Under the pieces are notes generated by a model, which made no database searches, was not told where the DNA came from, and worked only from the letters and a program-made list of their open reading frames with translations. The position numbers and the translations under genes were made by a program. From positions 146,723,559-146,787,558 of the forward strand of contig CP136066.1 of NCBI GenBank assembly GCA_032622095.1: 64,000 nt of DNA, read 5' to 3'. Shown one piece after another: positions 11,452 through 22,999 of this stretch. The first letter of the stretch is position 1, and every line of letters starts with the position of its first letter. This DNA is from Siphonodentalium dalli (Eukaryota > Mollusca > Scaphopoda > Gadilida > Siphonodentaliidae).

Positions 11452-11716
11452 CTATATATGGACATGTGGCGGTGTCGGTGTGCCCTGGGCAGAGTATATG
11501 AACGAATATACACACAGATATATACCGTCTATATGGACATGTGGCGGTGTCGGTGTTCCCTGGGTAGAGTATGAACGAATAGGCACACATACATTCTGTC
11601 GAGCTGCCGTATAAGGACATAAGCTTATCCAAATCTTCTCAAAATGCAATAGTGCGATCAATTAAGGAGTGCTCAGAAATCAAGCGCATATACACTGCGC
11701 AACATTTCCTAATTTA

Positions 11717-12322
11717 TTATACCCCCGCAACGAGTTGTGGGGGGGGGGGTATACTGGAATTCTGCCTGTCCGTCCGTCCGTCCGTCCGTACGTCCGTCCG
11801 TCCGTCCGTGGACACAAATTTGTCCTGAGTTTTTCTCAGTCGTTTTATGATCATTTTCAGTGAAACTTTGCACAGACATCAACCACCATGGGAACCTGTG
11901 CACCTGCGATTATGACTTTTTTAGTGGAGTTATCCCCCTTTGTCGACTCCGATTATGACGTCTGTCCGACTTTTTTTGTGTGGAGTTATTCCCCTTTTTC
12001 GACTTAGAACATATTCGCAACATGCATAATTTTGTCCGAGCTTTTATTTTTGGTGGAGTTAGCCCCCTTTTTCAACTTACAAAATCTTCTCAAAATGCAT
12101 AATTTTGTCCGAGCTTTTATTCCTACATTTTTCAGTCAATAGGTTTTAGGATTAGGATTAAGGGTTAAGAGGCTCAAGATTAGTGTTAGGGCTTAGGGGA
12201 TTTTGGGTTACCTGTTCACATAATTTCAGTGCCCAATATACAGTAATGGCTACTTCATTCAAATAACATGTTGAATACGGGGGGTATACATCAGTCCCAT
12301 CTGGGACAGGCCCATCTCTAGT
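11717..12322 (+). repeat. TATACCCCC-ended dispersed repeat with (CCGT)n
   Basis: It begins TTATTATACCCCCGCAACGAG, a short terminal hairpin, then GTATACTGGAATTCTGCC and a (CCGT)n microsatellite at 11768-11810. The body has repeated TTTTGTCCGAGCTTTTAT and GGAGTTA.CCCC. It ends near GGGGGGTATACATCAG..CCATCTCTAGTTG at about 12322. A relative in reverse orientation lies at 15150-16022. It is non-coding. Confidence 0.65.
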
Positions 12323-12700
12323 TGTAACTGTTTCAATTTTTAAATTTGCCGTCTGGAAATACTAAGTTTGGTTTTTCATCGAATCCACATGTGGTGAACA
12401 GTTGGTAATCTCGACTGTGTGTTTTATTTATACCATAATTATAGCAACCACAAGTCGGCGAAGCGCGCGTTGGTTCTTATAGGTCGCCGGGCCAGTCAAT
12501 ACCTGCAAAGGAGGTGGGACGAATTTCGGACTGGTCGAGAAAGTTTCGACGCAATCCCACAATGCTATTCTGCTTTCATCCGCCATTACCCTTTTATTAG
12601 TTGCCGAGGCGGGTGAATTTTAATCATCGGATGATCTGCTTTTCGTCGTTTGGTGTCCTAAAAGAAGAGGAGTCAGGTGATGACTGTGAGTAACTATATC
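12323..12700. other. No gene recognised (possible LINE 3' flank)
   Basis: It lies between the repeat above and the truncated 3' edge of the LINE. The small plus-strand ORF has no recognisable motif. It could include rearranged LINE 3' sequence, but I cannot show that. Confidence 0.35.
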
Positions 12701-12701
12701 T

Positions 12702-14987
12702 TCATATTTGTCTGATTTTCATCGGTGTAATTACGCTGTGGGGAGCTTCGGAATAAATATCGTTGAACAATGACAATTTGACATTGTTAGTTATTTCTTG
12801 GTAGATTGCGGTATCATCTGCAAACATATTAACGTCGGTTTCAAGATTTTCAGTAATGTCGTTAGAGTAGATCAAAAAAAGAAGAGGGCCTAATATAGAT
12901 CCTTTGGGGGATCCCAGCATTTGTAGATAACCATGATGATGATGATTGGCCTTTCAAACAAAGACCTTTTATGCCAGACACGATCAAATGCTTTGGACAC
13001 GCCAAGGAAGACCATACATGCGTCATTACCATTATCAAGTGATTGGTATATTTTTGGGTAATGGCTGTAAGTTGGAATATTGTTGAATTATCTTAAAGCC
13101 AGAATTCTCAATTAGTAAATTATGTCGGATGCAATGTTCAAAAAGGCGTTTGAATACAATGTTTTCTGCAATCTTCGAGAGCGATGACAGTAATGAAATG
13201 AGGCGGTAATTGGATTTAAGTTGTTTGTTGTCCTTCTTGAAGATTGGTGTAACGTTTGCCGTTTCCACGAGGCAGGAACAATTCCATATATAAATGACTC
13301 GTTCAAGTTTTTCGTGAGTGATGGTGCTATAGGTTTAGATATCATCTTGAAAAGGTTACTTATACCATCAGGGCCCGATACCGATTTTGGTTTTTGGGAG
13401 AATAGTAAGCATTAAACTTCTTCTGTAGTTGTAGTGACATCAGTTAATTTACGAATAGATTTGTCACAAGGATCAAGTAAGGGTAGCATAGCAGAAGAGT
13501 CGTCAATAGTTGCTTGTGATACATAATAGGAATTTAGCAGTTCAGCTTTCTTGGTATCTTCAGTAATGGTACAATCATTTTCAATAAGTGGGGGCATCGA
13601 GGACGAAGCTTTTTCACCAAGAAGGGATTTTGTTATCTGCCAGTATCGTTTCGGATCCAAGTTTGGATTTTGCAATTTATCAACATTATTGTTATTCCAT
13701 CTTGATTTGGCCATTCGTTTGGATCTATTAAATTCACGTCGTGATACAATGAAAGTTAGTTCATCTTCATCATTCTGAGTTCTTTTAAATTTACGATGAA
13801 CTCTGTTTCGTATACGCATTTTTCGTCTGACATCATTCGTCATGCATGGCGCGTCACGCGGACGGTTTGTAACCCAATTATTTGGAATAAATTCACAGGC
13901 TACATCTAGTACTAATTTAGTCCAAGAATTAAGTATATCGTCAATATCCGGAAGGACATAAAAAAATATATCGAGAGGGGCATGTGCTAAGGAACGTAAT
14001 AGGCCATCGACGTCGGCGCGATGGTAATCCCAGACGTGTCGTGTATAGCATAAGGTTTTAGGCTTGATAAAGCGAACTTTGCATTGGGTTATGTGGTCAA
14101 GTCCCTTTAAAGAATCTAAAACTGTGGTGTTGAATAAGAGGGTTGGGGAATCGGTGAATATCAGATCTAATAAGTAACGAGAAGCGTCAGTTATTCGAGT
14201 AGCCGTCTTGACCAACTGTGTTATATATTTTAAGGTTGTCCATCACATGAAACAGATTACGACCTAATGGACTATTTTTGTGATTATCATCCCAGGTTTT
14301 ACACCGATCTTTAAAATCACCTAACAGAGTAACACAATCAAAATGCATACTGAAAACAGTTGACATTGAGGTATACAAAGCTTCTAGGAATTTGGACATT
14401 TCTTCAGCATTTTGTGATGGTGTTCGATAGAAACAACCAATTAATATTCTGTGGTTCTCTGATTTTATCTCAAGCATATGTTTTCACGGTCTTGGTCTTC
14501 TAAATCAGGTCTTCGTTTGGGGCACATATTTTCGTTGCTACGCCACCACCATTTCTATTTCGGTCACGACGTATGACGGAGTAGCCATTTATTGAAATAT
14601 CTGTATCTGGTATTGAGGCCCCTAACCAGGTTTCAGAAAGGCATATAATATCATTTTCACCGTTATGAACTAACTCGTTTTCAACATATTCAACTTTGTT
14701 GTAAATATGTGTCAGTTATGGTATATCGTCAGTTTTTGCGACCAGACTTCATATATTAAGGTGACATAGTGAAATAGATTTGGGGCCTTTAGGTCCAGGA
14801 TTCTTCTCGATATCACACACTGTAAAAGTATAAGTAATGAATATAGGAGCATAATTCTAATAAGGGACATGAATTTAGTTTTCAATTGACTTAGATTGAT
14901 GTGATTCGTACCACGTTTGGAACGACCAATGAGTGCTCTGGAGTAGAACCTGCCGATAGCTGCTCGGTATTGACTAATATCAACCAT
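12702..14987 (-). pseudogene. CR1/L2-like LINE ORF2 (2A-like motif, endonuclease, RT), broken
   Basis: Read on the minus strand from the ATG at 14987, the N-terminus is MVDISQYRAAIGRFYSRAL, then a hydrophobic stretch. A 2A-like DIEKNPGP is encoded at 14814-14791, one base out of frame with the preceding peptide. The APE endonuclease follows (IICLSETWLG at ~14640, GCFYRTPS at ~14440, LLGDF at ~14320), then a long open linker (267 codons, 14215-13412). RT motifs come next: VTPIFKKDNK and NYRLISLLSSLSK near 13250-13180, motif A VFLGVSKAFDRVWH near 13010-12970 (the usual first Asp is Gly), motif B GSPKGSILGP and motif C NMFADDTAIY near 12840-12810. It stops before the RT thumb. The missing Asp, frameshifts and 3' truncation make it inactive. 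Jockey-superfamily assignment is secure; the exact clade is inferred. Confidence 0.88.
14791..14814 (-). other. 2A-like DIEKNPGP motif in LINE N-terminus
   Basis: The reverse-complement codons spell D-I-E-K-N-P-G-P, matching the D(V/I)ExNPGP consensus for ribosome skipping between the last Gly and Pro. It follows a Leu-rich hydrophobic segment, as in other invertebrate LINEs with N-terminal 2A. A one-base deletion just upstream puts it out of frame with the initiating Met here. Confidence 0.75.
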
Positions 14988-15149
14988 TACACATTAACAG
15001 AATATTAAACTCGATCAGTCGTCGGAAAATTTGGTAAAATAGTTCAATCATAATTGAGTTGAGGAGAGAAATAAGGTAGTAAAGTAGGAGTGCTAGAAGA
15101 TAGGTGGAGTCGAGAAACGAGAAAATAATATGAACAAGAGGTGTGCACT
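14988..15149 (-). other. Probable 5' UTR of the LINE
   Basis: It lies between the LINE ATG and the TATACCCCC-type repeat at 15150. It is AT-rich without coding motifs and is assigned as 5' leader by position only. Confidence 0.4.
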
Positions 15150-16022
15150 CGCGTGCTAGCATACCCCCACCGCATTATCCGTAAACCCAACAAAAAAAGA
15201 TTTTTAACTTTAAAGAAAAATTTGGATTAATAATATCGATATGGAAAATCCCAAAAGTCAAAATAAGTCGAAAATGAAGTGTAATGTTAGGAAAAACAGT
15301 CCGAGCCAACCCTGAGCTGCATCATGTAGAGAGTGTGTTATGAGAAGCATGTATACCAAAAATTATTGAAATCGGTTCATATTTGTTAAAGTTATTAAGT
15401 CGGACAGAATTTTCTAAGTCAAAATAAGTCGAAAAGTAAGGCGTAACTTAAAAAAAGAAAGTCGGACAGCATCGTGCGGAGAGGCGGTCCTAAGAGGATT
15501 GCATACATAAGGATTAACTGTCATGTGGACTGTTTTTATATTTATATACATTTAGCGAAAAAGCCACTTTTGTAAATGTATTTAAATCGTTAAGTGTATC
15601 GTAACAAAACCAGCCCAAAATATCCCATAGCACCCTTGACAAAAGTTAACAGGAACAATTTATTTATATTGAATCCTCATGATTTAATTTAAGTAAATCC
15701 TGCGCGAGTCCAAATGCGCCCAAAACATTGCGGGTTTTTCTTTCCGGTATCGATGACGTATCGATGTAAATATAGGCTTGCGGTTATGAACTGTTGCGTG
15801 TTCACCGAGAAATAACTGCAACAAGTCACGTGGGCGCCGACCAATCGAAATGCTGGATTTAGTGATAATCACACTTAGTATGTAAATATATAAAATTATC
15901 GAAATCGGTTCATAGTTGTTCGAGTTATGAGGTCGGACAGACACACGGAGGGAGAAATTGTGACGGACAGACGCAGTCAATCCAGTATACCCCCCATTTT
16001 CTTCGAAAGTGGGGGTATAATA
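15150..16022 (-). repeat. TATACCCCC-ended dispersed repeat, reverse orientation
   Basis: One end reads GCTAGCATACCCCCACCGC at about 15156; the other reads CCAGTATACCCCCC with a hairpin to GTGGGGGTATAATA at about 16022. Internal sentences such as AAATCGGTTCATA.TTGTT, GTCGGACAGA and AAGTCAAAATAAGTCGAAAA are repeated. It is related to the copy at 11717. It has no coding capacity; the short minus-strand ORF here is repeat-derived. Confidence 0.65.
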
Positions 16023-16029
16023 AAACAAT

Positions 16030-16962
16030 TTATCTTACAATATAGCTATATTTCATCAAATACACGCGAAAACGCCTAGGCTTCCGATCTTGTATCCTGG
16101 ATGGCAACAAGGATATCGTGGATGGCAACAGCTGGTGCACGTGCGTTTCGACAACTGGCTTGTTTTCAAAACGAAACGTCTAAATAACCAACTAAAAGTC
16201 GTAAAATAATATACTCGTGTGCAACGAATGTAAAATAATCAATAATTAGTTCAATAAAGTTGACAAAATGTGGAGACAGGGCCCAAAAAGCTCAAAAATA
16301 ACCACCCAAAAATGTTTGGAAATCGAAAAAGAAACGAAGTTTACAAATTGTTTATAGCGCGCACGAATACGGACTATTTTGACAATTTCTATTTTAGCGA
16401 AGTATGGAATTCCCCGTAATTCAGTACGGTCTTGATCAAAAGCTACTGAACGCATTTTTTATTCGATAAAATACAGAAGGGAAAATCAAATTAATTTTAT
16501 CTTATGTTAAGGATATAAAACAGAATACTTACGAAAAGTCCGTGAGTTATTGCATTTCCTCTAAATGAAGTTTAATGGTTTATTTTAGTGCGAGTCGCGC
16601 GACAGAACTCGATTGTCGAAAAGTTCAAAATTCACCAAAACTCTGAATGGACAGTCATCTCCGCGGCAATGCCTCTCGCCAACACTATCACTATCCAAGG
16701 AGATTGCACCATAAACTAATACAATTATCCTGTTAAAAGTGACAATTATGTCGAACATATGAAACGAAAATATCGCCGCCTCTTCATTGAATCGGATTCC
16801 AGCCAAAGTGAAAATGAATAGTGACGTGAATTTCTCAGAATTTGACTTATCACAATGTCGCGTGCTGAGAATTGTGTACGTTGTGTGTTGCGCGTAATAA
16901 AATAGTTCCTGTTTTAAATTGAGTCTTATTGCATTTTTATGGGACGAATTGTAAGATAAATT
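16030..16962. other. No supported gene
   Basis: It contains a 129-codon minus-strand ORF (16974-16585) with Cys, His and charged residues but no family I recognise and no flanking splice consensus that I trust. Otherwise it is AT-rich non-coding DNA. Confidence 0.4.
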
Positions 16963-17121
16963 GGTTATCATCACCCTGTGTGTTTCCGAGATCCGTATTC
17001 AAGTCTCGCTGCCTTCTCTGGGCTGTCTATCGACTCGTCCTACGGACTCGTCGATAGACTGCCCAGAGAAGGCAGCTCGACTTGAATACGGATCTCAGAA
17101 ACACACATGGTGGTGATAACC
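16963..17121. repeat. Near-perfect hairpin element, ~75-bp arms
   Basis: GGTTATCATCACCCTGTGTG at the left end pairs with CACACATGGTGGTGATAACC at the right. The inner arms CTGCCTTCTCTGGGC and ACTCGTC pair across a very small loop around 17043. It is MITE-like and could also form a long RNA hairpin. Confidence 0.8.
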
Positions 17122-17541
17122 TATATATAAACGAAAATAACATGATAATATTTGTCATCATGGAAGGGTGAATTTGGGGTTATCAATGTGGTAATAGTTC
17201 GTATATGGAAACGCGTAGGGGTTCATGTCAAGTAATATCAAATCAAGAAATAATAATTTCGAACATACGTACGGACGAATACGTGACGCTAAAGTATAAA
17301 AGTGACACGTGTGCGGTTTCATTGTTACAGAGCGAATAATCATGAGCTTCTTGAATTATGAATAAAACATCAGGTTTTTTTCAAGAGATTAGATAGAATA
17401 ATTTAATAATAAGGATATTTAAAACTGAGTGTAAAACTGAAATTAAGATTTGGTGAGTGTGCTTTTTTTCCTTCATTTTTTAAATGAGATTTGGAGTTCG
17501 CGAAAGCGGCCAACATAATAGTATCTTATGCACTTACAGTA

Positions 17542-17707
17542 ATGCCCTAAGTAATCGACTCCTTAAACACAGCAGAATGATGGGTAACTTTTCAGGATTT
17601 AGTCGGAAATATGGCTTGTTGCCATTCATCGGAAAGTTCTCCTCGACTAAATCCTGAAAAGTTACCCATAATTCTGCTGTGTTTAAGGAGTCGATTACTT
17701 AGGGCAT
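17542..17707. repeat. Hairpin element, 65-bp arms, 37-bp loop
   Basis: ATGCCCTAAGTAATCGACTC..GGATTTAGTCG at 17542-17605 is the inverted complement of 17643-17707 with one or two mismatches. It is non-coding and sits about 36 bp before the large foldback element. It is MITE-like. Confidence 0.85.
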
Positions 17708-17743
17708 AAAAGTACACCCCTCAAATTTGTTCTCGTGGAGTAT

Positions 17744-20700
17744 TAGTCTGGTCGATAAACTAAAATTTTAGGGTCAGCCTAGAAAAAATTAGGACTAAAT
17801 TGGTTTATATATCATTTTGAAGAGGAAGATCTCCTCTAAAACATATCCAAAATCCGCTAAAATCCGCTCTGAGAATTATTGTAATTCAAGATGGCGTCCA
17901 ATATGGCTGCCATTTTCCGTTAAGTCAGTTTGTTGCAATTTGATGCAATTATTGTGATAATATACATAAATATACATTTTTGTGAAGCTAACACATAACG
18001 AAACCTTTTTTATGCCAAAATTGGAACTCACCGCCCAGGATGGCAGCCAAAATGGTGACCGGAAGTGGAAAATGTTACGTTTTTTTACTAATATCTTTAA
18101 AATAAGTTTCTGCTGTTTGGAACTGGTTGAGAATTGTGATTTTATTTTGTATTTAGCATGTTAACAGGCCATCGGGGAAATAAATTATGCCATAAGTGGG
18201 GTCCCCACCCCTTCCGATCATTCAAAAAATCTAGTTTACAGAACGCGGTATAACATTTCACAACAAAATCACAATTTGGGATTCTAGTCATATTTCATCA
18301 AAAATTGGCAGGACTGTGTAATGTAAGTGATACATTCTATTTCTTATGAATATTCCGACTCAATGGTATAAAAATTGTCACTTTGGCTCACAATGGCTGC
18401 CAAAATGGCGACCAAAATATGAAAAATGTTAAATATTGCACCAGCGTGCCGTGCAACCGCTTATAAGTTGTGGTTGATGAATAAAATTGACTATTATGTC
18501 TTATATACATTAAATACTAACATTTGTGATGCACCTTGATTAATTTTTACTAATTTAACCACTAAAATTACCAGAATTATGGGATATTTTGCTATCACAA
18601 ACTCGGCATCAAAATCGGGAAAAAAACAACTTTTTTTATCTATCTTAAATATGTGGCACTGAGGTGTTTTAGACAAAATTACTCAAGGTGGCTTGCAAAA
18701 TGGCAACCAAATATGGTAAAAAGTTGATTTGTCGTAATTATTCCGAACATTATTACAAGCTGTTCCGAAAAGGTTGCAAATTGTGACTCACTTTGTTAGT
18801 ACACATGCTACTTAATCAACTGATAACTAAATGTTATATTCTGGTTGTCCAAGTACATTATGAGGCATGACAACTCAGTTAAAGGAATGCAGTATGAATT
18901 TGTGCCGAAAACTTCTTTTGCGATTCTGTCTCCCTTTGAACGGAAATGGGCAGAACGTTGAAACGGAACTGAGATGGATCATATCATGTGGCTACTCTGG
19001 CCCATAAGCATAACAATTTATTAACTTATATACTATTGTCATGAAAACCGTTTCATTCGTATTGCATACCAAACGCCATTAAGAGACACTCTGATATGAT
19101 CTCTCTACACCAGTATGGATCGACTATGGGTAATTGTTCTCACAGAAAGTGTAGATCGAATAAAGTTTGAAACACGTTTTCTAATGTCAAATTCAAACAG
19201 GAACAAGTTAAACATAAACGTACTTGACATAAACCGTGCCCCGGCATATATAATAATGATACACGTAGTACGCATTGACATAATGTCTTGCATTAAAGGC
19301 AACCGAGATAGAGAGCTTTATAGTTATGAACTAGAACATTGGCAGCATTTGCCTAGTATCCTTTACGGCTATGAACTAACATATTGGCGCTATCAGTTAA
19401 CATATCCTTGAGTTATAGCGACAGTCACCTATAGGTACACCAGTGCAACTTACACATGACCATGTAGTCACTCCATATACACATGAACACCACATAAATG
19501 AACATATGTCACTCGCTTTATACACCTCAACTACTACTACACAGTCACACATGGATATGCCCATACACCCAACACATGACCATATAGCCATGAGTAAACA
19601 TGCAGGCACACCAGGTATACTCCTACACCTCACGCATGACCATATAGTCACGACATGTATACATATTCACTACATTCATGAACATACAGTAACATCCTGA
19701 CATGATCCAGTATACCTATTCGTATCACCATTGGTAATACAGTCACTCCGTGTATATGTATATATTTGCCACATGCATGGCACTCACGATATACATCCAA
19801 ACGATGAAAACATAGTCACTCCCGGTAAATATTATCGCCACATTCGTGAGCATACATTACTTCTTGTATACATATTTGCCTCACCAGGGGTCATAAAGTC
19901 ACTCCCTGCATATACATGTATATTTGCGACACCCATGGCCATATATCCACTCAAAAGATACATATACACCAAAACCACAGAGTCATTACAGGTATATATA
20001 GTATACATATAAACCTCACTAATGGCGTTACAGTCCTTCTAGATATACCAATGCCCCGCACTGTGCACACGACCATTAATACACTCCAAACGTGGATATA
20101 GACCTCACCATGACAATTCAGCCTCTCGCTGTATACTCATAAACCACACCCGTGGTCATAGTCACTTCCTGTATACCAATTCATCCATCATTAATTTTGC
20201 CACACTGTTACTGCATATATACATATTGGCCACATCATGACAATATAGCCATGCAAGATATACAAGGGCTCGCGTCTTGCAGGTAATGAGTCGAAACGTA
20301 ATGTGACATTTTCTTAGTATGGCACATATTCAGCGATCTGCAACTGATGTTGATCTTATCAAAACATTTTGTCATCTTTTAAACTCATTGGGAGTAATTT
20401 CCAAAAATGTCTAAACTCTAAATTTGGCATAAAATAAAATCTTGTTTTTGTGGGGTACGTTCTAAAACTATTTTCAAAATTCCATTAAACTGCTCCAGGA
20501 CCCAGCTTCCAACTCAACATTCATGTCATTAGAACGGGGATCACTTTGTCTGCGAGAAATTGGGACCTTGGCCATATATGTAGACTCGAATCTCCTGTAG
20601 TATGCCTAACAGACATCCTCCCCTTTCGTTTGACATCCATACATTTATGTACCACTATCATTGTGTGGGGAATAGGATAGGATGCAACCCATTATTTATT

Positions 20701-22999
20701 TCACTATACTTATATTGACAAACGGAAAGACCTTATGGTCCGTCAGCCAGTGCTCCATTCTGACTTGTTATTGTCATTCCGGAGGGCTAGGTGTGATTTT
20801 CGTTGACGCGGAGACATGTGTCACATTGGCATATACCCACTTACATATATTTGTTAGCCTATACTTACATGTATTGGTTGGTTGTCTGTATTGGTTAACC
20901 TATGACCATAGTCACTCCAGGTGTATATTTACCTTATCAATTACCATACAGTCCATCTAGATATACGTATACCACACACACGGCCATTCGTATACTTCAG
21001 ACTTGCAAAACTACAGCTCAACAATGATAATTCTTACACACCACATCCATGAGAATTCAGCTATTCACTGTATACCGTTACACAGCAATGACAATACAGC
21101 CACAACAGATAAACATGTTCATCCCACCCATGACCATGCTGTCACTATCTATATACACAAGCCCGCCAGTGACCATCAAACTGTACTCCAGGTATGCATA
21201 TACACTTCAACAACATTGACCCTGCAGCCATTCCATGTACACATATACCCATTGCCCATAACCATACAACCACTCCACATTTATCCATACACCCCGTCCA
21301 TTATACAGCGAACGCGTGTATACATATACACCCACCCATGACAATACAGCCACCCAATGTACACCTGGACATCCCACACATGACCACACAGTCACTCCAT
21401 ATATACATACACAACACATATGGACAATGTAGCTAATCTCGCTATACACATACACCACTTCAATGGCCAGACAACAACTCCCTGCATACATGTTCACCTC
21501 ACACATGACGGTCATGACCATAAGCTACTCCTTATATACCTATACAACTCAACGTGGACATCCCATACATGGCCATATAGTCATACATTGTATAACTAGT
21601 CATATCATTCATGAATACAATAACTCACTGTATACATACTCACCTCACCTATATAATAGCCATACATTCAACAGACATACACACTGTATTAAGTTGATCA
21701 ATGTGTATTACAATGGGCCAGAGTAGCCACATACTATGATCCCTCTCAGTTCCGTTTCAACCCTCTGCCCATTTCAGTTAAAAAAAATATGGATAGAATC
21801 CCAAAAGAAATTTTCGGCAAAATCCATACTGCGCCCCTTAAATAAACTTTCATGCCTCTTAAGGTTCTGGGACAACCAGAATATAACATTTAGTTGACTA
21901 AGTAGCATTTTTAATAACCAAGTGAGTCACAGCAGTGAATAATGTTCGTAATATATGTGACAAATCAACATTTTACCAAATTTGGTTGCCATTCTGCAAG
22001 CCATCTTGAGCAATATTGTCTAAAACACCTCAGTGTGACACACAGTTAGCACATGTCGAAACAATAAACACCGCTGATACCACAGAAATTTCCATTTTAC
22101 TTTTTTTAAATGTTTTAAACCTGAACAGTGATATTTTGCCGATTTTGATTCAAAGTTTGTGACCGAATAATTTGAATAATTATGGTGATTTTAGTGGTTT
22201 CAATGGTAACAATTAACCAAGGTGCATCAGAAATGTTGGTTTTCAATGTATATAAGAGAGAATAGTCAAATATGTGTATCAACAACAACTTATAAGTAGT
22301 TGCGTGGCACCATGGGACAGTATTGAAAATTTTCCATATTTTGGCCGCCATTTTGGAAGCCATTTTGATCTAAAGTGACGATTTTTGTAACATTGAGTTG
22401 GAATATCCATAAAAAAGCATTACTTACATTGCACAGTTCTTCCAATTTCTTGATGAAATATGACTAGAATCGCAATGGTGATATTTTGTGATATGTTATA
22501 CCGCGTTCTGTAAAATCGAAATTTTGAGCGATCGGAAGGGGTGGGGAGCCCATGAATGGCATATTTCTTTGCTCCAATGGTCAGTTAAGATGTTAAATAC
22601 AAAATAAAGTCAAAATTGGCAACCAGTTTCAAACAGTAGAAACTTATCTTAAAGATATTAGTAAAACAAACGTAACAAATTCCACTTCCGGTTGCCATTT
22701 TGGCGGCCATTTATGACAGGGAGTTCCAATTTTGAAATACAACGGTGGGGTTATGTCTTAGCTTCACAGAAATGTATACCAGTGTATGCATATGACAAGA
22801 GTTTCTCACTATAATTTCGTAGAACTGATTTAATGTAAATGGCAGCCATCTTGGACCCCATCTTGAATTACAAAAATTGCTCAAAGCGGATTTTAGCGGA
22901 TTTTGGATATGTTATAGAGGATATATTTCTCTTCAAAATGGTATACAAACCAATTTAGTCCAAATTTATTCTAGGTCAAACCTTTATTCGACCAGACTA
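17744..22999. mobile_element. Complete foldback element with minisatellite core, 5.26 kb
   Basis: The terminal inverted repeats start TAGTCTGGTCGATAAA (17744) and end TTTATTCGACCAGACTA (22999). The arms run about 1.3 kb each (17744 to ~19030 and ~21690 to 22999) and are diverged but collinear. They share AAATCCGCTAAAATCCGCT, ATCGGAAGGGG-type blocks, GGGACAACCAG and TGGCTGCCATTTT/AAGATGGC motifs. The core is a degenerate ~40-45-bp array in a single orientation. TAT lies on both sides and could be a 3-bp target duplication, but that is weak. There is no transposase. A half copy lies at 1041-2300. Confidence 0.82.
19430..21690 (+). repeat. Degenerate ~40-45-bp minisatellite core of the foldback element
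   Basis: Repeated phrases are CACCTCACCCATGACCATAT, ATAGTCACTCC and CTGTATACATATTC, with variable spacing of roughly 40-60 bp. Positions 20230-20680 interrupt the array with unrelated AT-rich sequence. Short ORFs rich in Thr/His/Tyr arise from translating the repeat and are not genes. Confidence 0.75.

Larger units (their letters stand above)
10395..11620. repeat. ~74-bp tandem repeat, interrupted by hAT element
   Basis: The units contain GGACATGTGGCGGTGTCGGTG, CCTGGGCAGAGTATGAACG, AATATACACAC and ATATATACCGTCTATAT. A partial array lies left of 10467; it resumes at 11460 and continues to about 11600. The hAT insertion falls exactly between CCGTCTATAT and GGACATG, so intact neighbouring units show the pre-insertion sequence. 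Confidence 0.8.

Noticed and set aside
12130-12190. Interstitial telomere repeat
   Set aside because: TTAGGATTAGG-like words are few and degenerate; they belong to the dispersed repeat at 11717-12322.
16585-16974. 129-codon minus-strand ORF as a gene
   Set aside because: No recognisable domain, no splice support, and AT-rich composition makes ORFs of this size expected by chance.
19397-21726. Long Thr/His/Tyr-rich ORFs in both strands
   Set aside because: They are translations of the degenerate minisatellite core; frames change with every unit.
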